Shown: positions 1 to 15,700 of the stretch, one piece after another | Layout: every line of letters begins with the position of its first letter | How positions within the stretch are numbered: position 1 is the first letter of the stretch | NCBI GenBank assembly: GCA_020086605.1 | Contig: JACBWW010000091.1 | Span: 1,139,034-1,203,033, forward strand | Source: Lanius collurio | Lineage: Eukaryota > Chordata > Aves > Passeriformes > Laniidae | Reading direction: 5' to 3' | Length of the DNA stretch: 64,000 nucleotides | The notes under the pieces: generated by a model | Databases searched by the model: none | The model's input: only the letters and a program-made list of their open reading frames with translations | What the model was told of the DNA's origin: nothing | Program-made: the position numbers and the translations under genes

Positions 1-2150
1 TTTAATTTGGCTGAGCTGACACGGTGCTGGGTGCTCTCTCCCACATGAGACAGCGGCTCCTTACAGCCTCCCCCCTCTGCCACACATGGCAGAGATTGAA
101 CTGAGCTGTCACCACCTTCGGGTGCGAGGGATGCAGCCGGGCAGCTCCCATGAGTTCTCCCTCCCCTGCATGCTCCCAGTTCATTTTGGGGGCTGGCACA
201 GCTGGGGTTTTGGGTGCAGAGGGTGAGCAGGGACCTGAAGGGTGCTGGGTCTTTCCTACCCCATAGCCTGTGGTGGCCAGGCATGAGAGGGTGGAGCCAG
301 GAATGGCACGGTGGGTGGGCAGGAGAACTGGGAGCTGCACAGGGATGGGGCTCACTGGGGTCAGCAGCTTTGGGAACAACAGCACCTCTGCTTCCCTGTG
401 GGAAGAGTGTGCGTCATTTCCCAGAGCCTGACTGGCTTAGAGCAGGGATGGAAACAAAATCTCATAAATATCTTTGGACTCGGGGATTTAAAATTTTTTT
501 GCGTAATATGGCTGGGTTTGGTCTCTTCTGTTCAGCTTCTTACAGATGCAGTAAGAAACCCTCAGGGAACCCATCCATGGATATGGGGCTGGAGTGCTGG
601 AAGAGGTGCCAGGGAACAGCCCAGAGCAGCCCAGTGGGAGCTGTGTGCCTGGGGTCTGCTCTGGCTGCTGGAGGTGTGGGATGCCAGTGGAAACTGGGAC
701 TCAGATGGAAACTGTGGCTCATGGCTGCCGCCGCCCTCGTGCCGCGTGGATGATGGATGTGCTGGTGTGCCAGGGCACCTGCCCACCCAGCTCCTCAGGC
801 ATGGCACGGTCGGGAAAAACAGCAACAATTGGCTCAAGCCACAGCGGCTACTGCTTGGGGTAAACAGGAGTATCTCCAGTTCCTTCAGGAAGGACATCTG
901 ACATCCGGCAGCTATGTGAGGGCATGGTGCTCGGCAGGGTCAGGGGCATCCTGCAAATGCTGCACAAAATTCGTGTTAAAGCTTGAGGCTTCCAGCAGGA
1001 ATGGGTGTGCAGGGCAGAGGGATCAGAGGTTTCAGCCTTGCCCCTTGCATGGAGCAGGCAGAGCAAGCGTGTTCTCGTCTGGAGCCCACTGATCTTTCCC
1101 GTGCATCCCAGTGCAGGGGGTTGGTGAGGGGGTCCTCATGGGAAGTGGAGTTGGTCCCAGGCACTCCTAATTTGGGGCTGCTGGCCTTTGCCGTCCTGCT
1201 CTGGGTGCTGGGAACCAGGGGATGGGACCAAGGGATGCAGCGGGCTCCAGCTTAAAAACTCATTAAAAAGGCTCAATCCTCTTTTTTCGCGGCATTAGCA
1301 CAAGAATAAATCGGCCAGTGTTTTCACCCCAGGAGCCAGCTCTGGTTTCACCACCTCCTGCTCTCATTAGCCCTGGGCTGTGGTGGCTCGGCAAGAATGT
1401 CTCCAGTGCAGGAAGAGCCTCTTGCCCCGGGATATGTGGAGGAGAGCCTAAAGAAAGGAATTCACCGGGGGCCGCCAGACCCCCCTGGTGCAGAGCCAGC
1501 CGGAGCCAGGTACAATGCAGCTCCTAATCCAGGCACATTCCGGTGGGACACATCCCTCCTCATGGCCCAACTCCTCTCCGGGAGAAGGGCGAGTCTGGGT
1601 GGGAGCATCCTTCAGCTCCCAGGCACGGGGTATGCGCTGGGGAACACGGAGCTGGTTCCCATCGGGGGTCCCACGGGACACTGGTGTCCCTTGGGATTTC
1701 TGTGTGCTCAGAAGCCTTGTTCGGGGAAAGCAAAGGTGGCACAAAATCCTCTTCTGGAAGTAGCTGAGGGGCTCTAAAGTTCACCTGCATTTATTGCTAT
1801 AAGAAAGCTTTGGGATATGAGGAACCATTCTGCTCGTTAGGGAGCCCTAGAGGGGTTTAGGAGAGGGGTTGGATTTCAGCCCCAGCCCTGCAGCTATGGA
1901 CCAGGAGTGCAGGTAAGCGGGAACTTACGGCATTCCCTAAAGGGCTTGGACCTGGATCCTGCCGAAACTCCATGTCCGTGCCTTGGTACTGCTCTGCCCA
2001 CGGCTGCTTGCAGGGCACCTGGATCCTGGCTCTGCCGAAACCCAGAAACACCCATCCTGGCTGGCTGCAAACGCTCCTGCAGCTCGCCCTGCTGCATGTG
2101 CCCAGCTGCCGGCTAAGACAGCCAGAGTCGGGGTCCCCGGGCACCCGATG
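1..2150. other. Left flank, no gene recognised
   Basis: No reading frame here resembles a known protein or joins to a neighbour through consensus splice sites. The sequence is ordinary single-copy-looking, moderately GC-rich bird DNA. A short imperfect repeat is present: a block near 1947-1966 containing CCTGGATCCTG and GCCGAAAC recurs near 2016-2042. In human the next gene on this side is DHX58, but no helicase exon is visible, so it must lie outside the window or be absent. Upstream non-coding exons of C17orf113 or ZNF385C could be here and would not be visible without transcript data. Confidence 0.5.
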
Positions 2151-2510
2151 CCCACCGCTCTTTGCACCTCCCGGGAAGGGGTCCCTCAGGAGGGCATGCG
2201 GCAGGCACGGGGCATGGCTCCGTGTGCTCCCCCTCCCCAGGGGCCGCAGCCCACAGCCCAGCCACCACGTCCACTGTCCCCGCGGCCCACGCGGCCTTCC
2301 CCGTCCCGGCCACCGCTAGTGGCCACTGCCGCCGTGGGCTGCCGGGAGCATCCGTGAGGCAGACAGTCCTCACAGCAGCAAGATGGCCGCTCCCGAGCTC
2401 CCGTGAGCGCGGGCGGCCGCCGCAGGCTTTGTTCCCGCAGCCGCCGCGCTCGGGGCCCGCGGGGGCTGCGGGGCGGGGGGTGGTGCCGCCTCCCAAACAC
2501 CCCGCTGCTT
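2150..2510. promoter_or_regulatory. GC-rich CpG island, candidate promoter
   Basis: This block is much richer in GC and CpG than its surroundings and contains AAGATGGCCGC at 2380-2390, close to the YY1 motif common just downstream of vertebrate start sites. It lies about 2.1 kb upstream of the C17orf113 coding exon. It could therefore carry the first non-coding exon of C17orf113 or the distal promoter of ZNF385C. Which gene it drives, and whether it is a promoter at all, is inference. Confidence 0.5.
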
Positions 2511-2540
2511 TTTGTTTTATTTCAGGCTTTGCGTTGCTTG

Positions 2541-2627
2541 GCTGGGTTTGTTTTTTGGTTTTTTTTTGTGGTTTTGGTTATTTTTTTCGTTTGTTTTGTT
2601 TTTGTTTTGTTTTTTTTTTTTTTAATT
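2541..2627. repeat. T/G-rich low-complexity tract
   Basis: An almost uninterrupted run of T with scattered G ends in a long poly-T stretch directly next to the CpG-rich block. It is simple sequence with no coding potential. It could be an old reverse-oriented retroposon tail or a polypyrimidine tract. Confidence 0.7.
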
Positions 2628-3144
2628 AGATGATTTTAAAAATTATTATTATTTTATTCCTATTTAAAAACCAAAACTGGGAAGTTTGCAAGCCCCCCGC
2701 CCCAAAGCTTATGGCAGCCTTTCCATGGTACGTATGTAGGGGCGGGTGAGCGGGGTGGGCACGCTGGGCTGGGCGCCGGGGCTGCTCCGCTCACCCTCAC
2801 GGGGGGCCGCAGCCAGGGCTGATGCACCAGGGACGAGGGCCAGGGGCAGTGGCTTGTCCTCCCATGAGTGAATCCTGATCCTGCCCAAACTTCCCGGCGG
2901 GGGGAGAAGAAGCAGGCTGGTGGGGGGACCGGAGTGTGGCCCCCATCGCAGGCTGCTGCCGAGTCCCCCGCGGTGCGCAGGGCCGCTCCTCCCGTGGGCA
3001 GCAGCCCTGAGGGGTGCTGGGCCGGTGCCAGAGCACCACCACGGGTGCTGCGGGAATGGGTGCTGTGGGAAGGGGCGCTACGGCGCCCTGCTCCATCCCA
3101 ACCCCCGTCCCGGCCTCGTGCATCCCACGCACTAATTGCTGCTC

Positions 3145-3240
3145 TTTTTTTTTTTTTTTTTTTTTTTCCTTCCAAGGCAGCAGCTTCTGCTGGAGCAAGT
3201 GCTGGGGTGGGGGGGTGGGAGGGGGCGGCGGCTGTGGGGA
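3145..3240. repeat. T23 homopolymer followed by a G-rich tract
   Basis: A run of 23 T (3145-3167) is followed after about 35 bp by a G-rich stretch (3204-3239) with several runs of three or more G, which fits a G-quadruplex-forming pattern on the + strand. The rest of 2631-4590 holds no recognisable exon apart from a possible acceptor at 4581-4590 that starts the C17orf113 coding exon. Confidence 0.65.
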
Positions 3241-4582
3241 TGATTTGACAGCGAATGGGGTCAGTGGCAGGGAAAGAGCACAGGAATGCACCCCCTGGGG
3301 CCATGCAGCATCCCAGTGCAGCCAGGACGCTCGATGCTCACCCGGTGCAGGGATGGGGTTGCTGTGCCAGGCAGCTGCGATGCCCGGAGCTCCAGGGCCA
3401 CCCACCAGCAGTGCCCAGGGCACCCCGTGGGGAGCACTGGCTCCATAGGGTGGGCATTCGCACTGCTGGGAGTCGTGTTGTTCCAATGCCTGAACTGTGA
3501 GGGTTTCTTCCCCCGGCTCCCACAGTGCTGTGGCAATGGTTCTGGTTTTGGGGGCTTGTTCTTCAGAAAAACCCCAAGTTCCTCATCGGTGTCTCAGCAA
3601 GTCACGTGGACTGATGGTATTCCCCAGTTTCTCTGCCTCTGAGTATCCATGTTCTTTCTTTTTTCCTCTGCACTTTGGTTCTCCTGCTTCCCCATGTTGT
3701 GCCGGGTTCTTCCTCCTCCTCTTCCCAACACCTTTAGCCAGGGTCAGTTTGGATTTTCAGTCCGGTTCATGGAGAAATGTGAGGATCAGATTGAGAGGGC
3801 CTGAAGTGTAGGGAGGAGGTCAAGTGAATGCTTAAACCCTTCAGGTGCTGGTTTGGTTACATGTGTAAGTGCTTTGCAGCCTCTAGCTCAGTAGATATTT
3901 GGGAGCCTGGCCTGGAGTGGATCCAGTGCATCACCCCCTGGGAGGGACACTGGGATGGCACTGAATGATGGCTCCACTGCCATGGGACCTGCCACGGCTT
4001 CAGCAATTCCCTGGAAGAGAGACAAACCAGGCAGGACTGAGAACACACGTGTGCACATAAGCACACGTGTCTGAGCTAGCTCCCAGTCAGCTCCAGGGCC
4101 CTGGCACTCACTGCCAGCAGCGGGTGCTGCTTCTTCAGGGCTGAACACTCGTTTTTTGAGTGTTTCAGCCAGCGCTGAGCCTTCCTCACCTTCCCAGTGC
4201 ACAGTGGGGAGGGTTGTTCCAGGGGAAAACGTGGATATTCCTGTGGTGACCAGGACTGTGCGTGTGTGTGCCAGTCCCACCAGTGACACTGAGAGCTTCT
4301 GGTGATGCTGATGAGGTGTTTGATGGGATCCCCCAGTGTGGTGCTGGGGCTGTCACACAGCCTGAGCCTGTCCTCAGCCCCACTGTCACCGCCGCTGTCA
4401 CCGTACCAGTGTGTCTGTGCTACCACAGCTGAGCCCTGGCTGAGGTTTGCAGGGCCCTAATCCCTTTCCCTTGTGTCTCTTTCATCTCCAGTCGGACCAG
4501 GAGAGTGGTAATAGACCGTCTTACTAAATTAAATGTGCAGGCTGCTCCTCAAGGCACGGTGCGGTTCAACCGTAGTGTTTGA

Positions 4583-7593
<3,011 letters not shown>

Positions 7594-8365
7594 GCATGGC
7601 TGCTGAGGGCCGAGCCCTTGGGCAGGAGCCGGGGCCTGCGGGCAGCCCCCAGTGCCAGCTCGATGCTGCTTTTCGACGTCACTGGTCACTGCTAGGTGAC
7701 CACCACAGTGGATGGTGACCTGTAGTGCTGGGAAGAGAAAATGGGATCCTTCACAAAGCTGTGCTGGTCCCATCACCACCCCTCCCTCGTGCCCCAAACA
7801 TCGTTTTGAATCACCCAGAATTCAGAATCCTGGGGCCACCTGAGATCCCAAATTGCGATGAGTTTTTTCCAAGGGTTTGTCGTTATTTTGTTTTAGGGAG
7901 ATGAAGGCAAAGGTCTTGAGCTCAAATGTCATGTTGCCTTTGCACAAAGATACCCAGCAGCTTTTGCTTAATGCAAAAATATGGGATTTCTGTTATTCTG
8001 GAGCCTGGAGAGCGAATGTAGAAAAGGCAGCGCATCCTCCCAGCTCTGCACCGACCCCAACATGCCTGGCGGTGTTGTGTTGGTGTTCCTTGCGCACAGC
8101 ACAGGGTATTTTTAGCAGTGGCATCAAGTCATGATCATTTCAAGAACAAGAGATTTAAGGAATGATATTGTAATGGCTGAGGAAATAGTAACTTTAAATG
8201 CATCATTGTGTGCATATGTGTATGTGTGTATATATATAAATATACATATATAAATATCTATATTAAAAAGGTCTATCTTAATTTTCCTAAAGTTTTAAGT
8301 ATAAAGATATCTAAAAGGACTTTTTTTTTTTGCGAAGACAGAATAAATTATGAGCAGAGGTCCCA
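7594..8365 (+). other. C17orf113: Probable 3' UTR of C17orf113
   Basis: The sequence after the stop becomes AT-rich. The first canonical AATAAA is at 8342-8347, and a second one at 8731-8736 is an alternative. Assignment rests only on position and signal. Confidence 0.5.
8207..8270. repeat. TG/TA microsatellite
   Basis: TG-rich, then TA-rich alternating purine-pyrimidine sequence, interrupted by AAA, inside the presumed C17orf113 3' UTR. Confidence 0.75.
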
Positions 8366-11300
8366 AAACAATCAATAGCTAATTCCTGGTCTTTCCAAAA
8401 TGTCCTAATGTCCTGGAGTTCCCTTTGCACCCTGAGCTCTTGGCAACCTGCAGTTCAAGAGAAAGTCCTTCAACACCTGCTTTTGGGACCAACTGGAGGT
8501 GTGAGGCTCGTATTTCTCCTCTGAAGCATTACTCTCTTTGTCCCGAGGTGAGCAGAACTGTTGGTGCCTGCACCAGGCAGGAGCTCAGGCCCCTCTGCCC
8601 ATGAGACTGGGGGTGCCACTGCGGTGGCCAGGTGGGGCTAGGGTGCTGCTGATGTGTCCCAGTGTGATAGGGCTTTGCTGGCTTTGACTTGGAGGGCTGT
8701 TTCCTTCAGTTCAGACTGATTCTAATCAGCAATAAACCCAGTACAGCAGCATGAAGTATCACTTCAGTTGAATCCTGGGTGCAGGGTCCTCTGCTGGAGC
8801 TGCCAAAAGCTGGAAATGGGAGAATGTAGCAGATCTGCTGCCCCACGGTCCAAGTCTGGGTGCTCTGGGAGTCCAGTGCAGTGCAATCTGTTTGTTACTG
8901 GTCCAGATCTCAGAGGTGCTAGGGCTGCACTGATGCTGCTGTCATGGTCCAGCACTGTGACTGGGTCTTGCTCCTCTTCTCTGGCCATCAGCCTTTGGCA
9001 TTGGGGAGCCTCCTGGAAGCATGCTTGGCTAGAGACAAAAGCTTTAAAGCACTGGGTAAGAATTTAGAGACACCATCAAAATTTGCTGAGAATGTCTCCC
9101 GAGCTGGAGGGAGCCTCCGTGTGAATAAACAGCTCCGTCTCCATCTGGTCTGGGCAGACTCTGTGCCAGATGCTCTCTGAGGCAGTGGCGTCTGCAGAGA
9201 TGGGTCCTTGGCAGACTCATGTTGGCATGAGAACCTGCAGCGTTTGCCCCGCCGCCTTTGGAGGCAGCTCTGGGAGGCTCACACAGGCGGGTGTCAGAGC
9301 ACAACAGTTGCTCTGCTCTGCCTCACAGGGACGAGGAGAAAAAACCTGCTGCAGATGTGTGTTCAGTGGCTGTGTAGAGTGAAGGGGTGGGGAACAGGCT
9401 GGGGATGGTGGCCAGGCACAGTTCAGGTGAGCTTGGTTAAAAGTAGGGCTGAAAATTCCTTTAAATTCCAAGGGATCCCCACAAAAGTCTGCAGAAAAGG
9501 AACTGAGTGGGCTGAGCTCCAGAGGGCTGGGAAGGGGCTGAGCCCCTGGGAGGGGATGTGCAGGCTCCGATGGCTCTGGGTGAGCCCCTCGCAGAGGACA
9601 CGCAGCACCACAGCAGGGACATCGTGGCTTTGGCATCTCTTTGTCAGGCCTGGACCCTATCTGTGGAGCTGGGGGGGGCACAGAAACAACCCCCCCAGAC
9701 TGCAGCAGGTGCTTGTGCTGAGAACACGTGATTCCTGTGCTGCCCTCCTTGCACCAGCCCCTTGGAATGCTCTGTGGAGCACATCCTGTCCCAGGAGGAC
9801 CCGCGGTGCCAGAGCAGCAGTGTTTGCTGTGAAGGTGGGGGCTCCTCTGCCAAAATGGGCCAGGGGGACAGAGTTGGGGCTGTGCCAACAAACTGCACCA
9901 CTGGGGGTCCATTCACCAGCACAGCCCCACCTGCTGCTGGTCGTGCCCGTCACCTTGGGTAAGGTCGTGTCATTCTATACAGACCTGGGGCCCTGCCACT
10001 CTCCCAAAAACAAATCCCCTTAATTGAGTGTCTAATTAATACCTAAAAATACTGCCCTCAGCTGCTGCCGGAATCTGCCCTGCAGCAAAGGTAAGGCAGG
10101 ACCCACAATGCCATGGCTCCATAACCTTGGGAAGGTGCCCCAAGAGCATCATGCAGGGTGCCCCAGCAGGGTGATGTGACATGCTGGGGGGAGCTTCACT
10201 GGAGTGGCCTCAGCCCTCTTCCTGCTCCTGGGGGTCTTGTCTGCTTCAGGGCAAAGCCAGGTGGGAAAAGACCTGCCCATCTGCAGGGTCTCATGGGTTT
10301 CTGGGCTCTGTCTGACTGCCTGGTTTATCCCAGTCCAGAAATGGGTTTAATCCACAAATTTGAGCTCAAGGATGTGCCGAAGATGCTGGGATATCTTGTC
10401 CATGCTGCTGGTGGTGGCCGATCCTGGGAGTCTGTGTCCCCTCAGCACCCGTCCTGTGCCTGCCCAGTGCAGGAGCTGCTCCCCAGGGAGTGAGCCCTTT
10501 GTCCTGCAGCGTTAGCTGAGCTGCAGCATCCCTTCTTGTACTTACTGATTTTGGGGATGAGGTGATCACCCACCTCTTGTTCCTCCCATATATATATATA
10601 TATTNNNNNNNNNNNNNNNNNNNNNNNNNNNNNNNNNNNNNNNNNNNNNNNNNNNNNNNNNNNNNNNNNNNNNNNNNNNNNNNNNNNNNNNNNNNNNNNN
10701 NNNNNNNNNNNNNNNNNNNNNNNNNNNNNNNNNNNNNNNNNNNNNNNNNNNNNNNNNNNNNNNNNNNNNNNNNNNNNNNNNNNNNNNNNNNNNNNNNNNN
10801 NNNNNNNNNNNNNNNNNNNNNNNNNNNNNNNNNNNNNNNNNNNNNNNNNNNNNNNNNNNNNNNNNNNNNNNNNNNNNNNNNNNNNNNNNNNNNNNNNNNN
10901 NNNNNNNNNNNNNNNNNNNNNNNNNNNNNNNNNNNNNNNNNNNNNNNNNNNNNNNNNNNNNNNNNNNNNNNNNNNNNNNNNNNNNNNNNNNNNNNNNNNN
11001 TTATATATATTTTTATATGTTTACATATATGTATATTTTATGTTTTTAAGGCCAATGCAGTCAGTGCAAATTGCACTGGCTGTGATGAGTGGCACCCCTC
11101 GTGATCCAGCCCCAAATGCCTTTGCTGCTCTCGAGCAGGGCCGTGGCTGCGTGTGCTGGGGGTCCCAGGGCAGCTCCTCTGGCGCCGGCCCGGCCGTCTC
11201 AGATGATTTGATGTAGAAATACTGTTTCACGCCTCAGAAGTTTAATTACGCACCACTCACCCAGTCCTGCTCGCTGCTGCTGTAATGTTATTTATTTATT

Positions 11301-12729
11301 TTTAAGCGGTTTCACAGATTTCCCTTCTGGGCGACTCTGGAATTAACTCGATCAGTGCATGCCTGATGAAGCAAACTGTAATTCCTCCCTGGAGTCAGGC
11401 CTGGCTTGGGGATGGCTCCGGCGCCGTGGCAGAGCCGCCACGTGCGCTCACCCAGAAGGAGGTCATTGGTGCCCATGGGGCTGGCGAAGAGCACTTGCTG
11501 CTCAGATCCAGGGAACCTCTCAAACTTTGAATTTCAGATGCATGTCTGAGCTCCTGCACCAGCCAGGATTGGTGCACGGCGGGTGAGGAGCAGAATGAGG
11601 CACAGCACCAGCCTGGGGTCCTTATTCTGCAGAGCTGAGTGCGGGGGACTGGAGGGGGGCTTAGGCTCGGCGCTGTCGCAAGAGGGGCTGGTGGTGACAG
11701 CAGTGTTCCTTCTGTGGGAGTGGGTACTGGCCACTGTCAGCCTCCCACAAGGGGTGTTCTCGCGTCCAGGGGGGCAATGGGATGGGGTTGGGCTGTGCTG
11801 GGTCAAGGGATCCATGATGCCTTCGAGGTGAAAAAGAACCCAAACCTCAAAAAAATCCAAAGGAACAAGAAACGTTGACCTTGTTCTTGCTGCAGGAAAA
11901 AGGATGGGACTGTGGGTGCGTTGGAGGGGGTGTGAAGCTGTGTGGGATGTGAATGGGCTCTTCTGGTTCACAGCGTTCTGGAACCATTTCTTATTTATTG
12001 TGTTCGATTCATTGATTTTTTTATTTTAGTTTTTCCCCCTCCTTGCTCCCAGAGCTGGGGCAGGGACTCCCTCTGCCACTTGGAGGATGCTTTCCTGTGC
12101 TCACCCTCTGTGATGAGTCTGAGTTGGGATGGTGAGCAGTCTGGAGACAAATCCCTCTTATTTGCCTTGCCTCCCTCCTTCCCTCTGTCCCACGGGTGTT
12201 TTCTGTTTAAACAGAACATTATTAGTAACTCTAGGCTATTTTTAAATCTCATGCTGGAATGTGTGGTTCATTTCCAGGGGACCGGGAGTGGTGGCTGTAC
12301 CACAGGAGTGGGGGCAGCTCGGTCTCTGCCCCCAGTCCTTTGGCTGCTGCTGGCAGCCAAAACCCCGCCAGCCCTGATGAGGAGCCCCGGTGGTGCCAAT
12401 GTGGGAGAGCCCAGGGAGAGCTCCATGGGAGAGCCCAGGGAAGGGGCTGCTTCCGTGGGGGAGGTTTTGACACCTTTTGAGGGTTCGGACTCCTGCGCAT
12501 GTCCATGCTCTGATGCAGAGGTGGCTGTGTCCTGCTTCAAACTGGGCTGCTGGTTTTGAGCCTGAAAGGCAAAGGGGAGCCCAGGGCCACCCTGGGCTAG
12601 GACCTTTCACTGGGAGGGGTCTGTAGTCCATGGCAGATGTCCCCGTGTGCCATGTCTTGTGTGCTCTGTCCTCCTGCTGCGAGCAGGGATCACCAATGCT
12701 GACACTGCTCTTTCCCTCTGCCTGCGCAG
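8366..12729. other. Intergenic or 5' intron of ZNF385C
   Basis: Outside the gap I find no coding exon supported by homology. The first exon or exons of ZNF385C should lie upstream of 12730. ZNF385B, a paralogue, has an extra N-terminal zinc finger upstream of the equivalent exon, but no such C-x2-C...H-x5-H exon was visible here. It may be in the gap, outside the window, or missing. Confidence 0.5.
10590..11040. other. Assembly gap within an AT microsatellite
   Basis: N bases fill 10605-11000 (396 positions). The left edge is a TA dinucleotide run and the right edge is TATATAT-rich sequence, so the assembly probably broke in a long AT repeat. The true length is unknown, and reading frames across the Ns mean nothing. 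Confidence 0.95.
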
Positions 12730-15700
12730 GTCCCTCTGGACACAACAGTCCCCTTTTAGCATCGTTGCCCATCCCTGGCCGGCCTCTTCACCCCCCCTTG
12801 GACATCAAGCACTTTCTGACCTTCAGGCTCAACGGGACGTCACCACTCAACCTCTTCCCCAACTTCAACACGGTGAGTCCCCAGGGTGCGTGGGCATTGG
12901 CTGCTGGACCCCTCCTCCCTTGCAGCAGTCCCTCCTCTACATGACACCACTCAATGAACCCCACCAGGTAGTTTCTGGTTTAATTCCTGTGGTCTTTGGC
13001 TGCTGGACACCTGTTCATCATGCCCACTTTGCCCTTAGCTCAGAGAGGTTCCTGCCCAGCCAGCGCCTGTCAGTGCCAGAATTAAAAACATGGTTCATTT
13101 TAACCGAGATCAATTGGATTTTGCCCCTGGAATCAATAGTAATAAAGTAGCTCTGGAGAGCAGTTCATTAGTTGAAAATTAAATAAGGAAAAGCAAAGAA
13201 AGAGAGAGAATGTATTACAGATATGAGGAATGTGGCTGGTGCTGTGGATGCTGGGGAAGTCAGAATGCTGGGGACTGCTTGGGTTCCAGGTCCCCAGCAT
13301 TGAACCACTGGCCCAGGTGCCTGGGGTTGGCAATATCATGTATCTTTAGAGAGGTTCCATAGGACAGTTAAACTGACCTGGATGTGATCAAGGACACACC
13401 ACTGTGTGGGGCATGAAATGGAGTTTTCCCCATGCTGCATCGCTCCCCCAGGCTGGTCCCAGCCCCACGGGGGTCTCTGTGACCCCTGGGGGCTGCCTAG
13501 GATTGTTGTGGAGCAGGTTCTGCTCTAGGAAGGGCAGTGGGCCTGGGGGCTGCTCCCCCTCTTTTCTGCAGAGGCACTGCAGGCTGGTGTTTTGGGGTTC
13601 AGTAAATGCCCATTGCTCTCTCTCAGGAGCCTGGAAATGGGACTTTCCCGAGCCCCCTCCCTGCTTGCCAGCCTTTTTTGAGTGGCTTTGAGCTTAAATG
13701 TGCTCGGAAGGTGCAAATTATCCCCGAGATCCTCAAAGACAGTTCAGAAATTAAGTGCAGGATTCCTGTTGCTGTTGAATGGGATTCAGGCGTCTGAGTC
13801 CTTTAAGCTCTTTTGAAGCCCCAGCCCAGCCTCTCCCCAGGCTAATGAGCTGGAACACAGGACAGGAGGGGTTTTGATGCCATTATAGTTCCTGCTCTTT
13901 GTCTGGGCTCTTTTTTTAGTCACTGGAGTCAGGAGTGAACTTGACCCAGCGCCTGTTGTTCGCTCCTCTTGGCTCCCACCTGCCGCTGCCCCGGCGTGTG
14001 TTCACCCACGTTTGTTGCTTTAAAAAATGGATAGTTTGGAAAATTAATCTGGTACTTGCTGGAGCCACACAGTGTTGCATGGCTACTGTGCTCTCTGGGG
14101 GCTTCTGCCTCAGAGGATGGGTCAGACACAGACAGAGATGCCAGGGGAGGCTGTCCCAGCCATCTGGGACCTGGAGTCAACCACTCTGAACCCGGTGTGT
14201 GGTGTTGGCTGACGGTCCATGGACAGAAGCTGTCCCTTTGGGGTGTGTCAGTGCTGGAGATGTGGCTGAAGGAGACTGGGTGAGGTTCAGGGTATGCTGG
14301 GATGGCAGCTCTGGGGGAGCCAGAGCAGAGCTTCCTTACCACAGGATGAAGGGCTGGAGCATCCCTGCAGCCTGAGCTGATCTGGCAGGTCTGGAGGAGC
14401 CAGAGCATCCCTCAGGATGTAGGGCTGGAACATCCCTGCATCCTGAGCCAGGCTGGTGGCTCCTCATCTCTGCCCAAGTGACTGTGATGCCAGGTCAGAC
14501 TCCACTTGAGCCTCAGTGGGGGGAGAGGGTAAGGGGCAGCAGTCAGGGTCTGCCCCTTGCTGAGGTCGCTGCCACATTGGAGGTACTCTACAACAGGTTC
14601 TGGGGGTTCCTCTTTCATGCCCTGCATTGCTGGTGATGCTGCGAGGGCCCAGCGATGCCCTGCGGAGTGGGAGCTGTTTGCAGCGCCCAGCAGAACACTC
14701 TGCACTCAGAGCAGGTCACAGGGCTCCCATGAACCCAGCAGATGTTTTACTCTGGAGCGAACAAAACCTTTCCAAGCTGCCTCCTGTCACTTAGAGCAAC
14801 AACCAGGGAAAAAATCCCCTAACAGCACCGGAGGCACGTTCCTTGCTCCAGAGGTCTTTCTCTTAACTTGGGATGTTGCAAATCCCCAGGACCCAGCAGC
14901 GCCTCATAAAACCCTGTCAGCAGACGCGATGTGAATGGATGCTGCATCCCTGTGAATTCCTGCTCCTGACCTCAGCGGCCGCAGGGAGCTCGGCACAGGG
15001 GTCGCTATTTATATCAGCAGGAACATTCAGGGATAAATAAAGTAATGTGAGTCAATACGAATTGACTATAAAGCCGAGATCTTTATTCCCCAAGACCACG
15101 GTGCCCAAAGCCACCTCTGCTGCTGGCTCCACTCTTCTGGAAGCAGCCAGGAAGAGCCTCAATCCCTGGCTGCAGGTGCTGGTATGTATGGCTGCAGCAC
15201 AGCCCCCCGCCAGCCCCGTGGGAGCTGGGGGGAATTTTCCATATCTGAGAGAGCTGTGAGGGCGTGCGGTGGGGAGGAGGTAGAGGGGTGTTTATGTTCT
15301 CATTTGGGGAGAAGCACAAGGGCTCTCAGGTGGCACTAGGCTTCAGATGTGCTCAGTGTGGGGTGGAGCTGGGCTGGGCTTCTGGCAAAACACCTGGGGC
15401 CATGTGTGCTCCCATGGGGATGGGCAGTTGAAGGCTTGAGAAAGTGCTGGTGTTCACTTTGGGACAGCAGGAGCGGCCATGGCCACCAGTTGCACGTGCC
15501 TTGGCTGGGATGCCTGGGGCTGGGGTGAGGTGCCAGGTTTTGAGTGTGCTGGGCAGCCCAGCCCCAGGGAGCCCATGAGCCCTGTGCCTGCCCAGAGCAG
15601 TTGCAAGTGCTCTGGTGAGCACAACTCCTTGCTGTGCCACAGGGTCGAGCGGGGTGGACTTGGCAAAAGCACAGGGGCTGGAAAGACCCAAGCTGATGCC

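Noticed and set aside
1..4500. DHX58 or KAT2A coding exons, expected next to C17orf113 from human gene order
   Set aside because: No helicase or acetyltransferase motif was found on either strand, so these genes are not claimed in the window.
10562..11104. An open frame spanning the N gap
   Set aside because: Most of it is undetermined bases, and the flanks are TA repeats.
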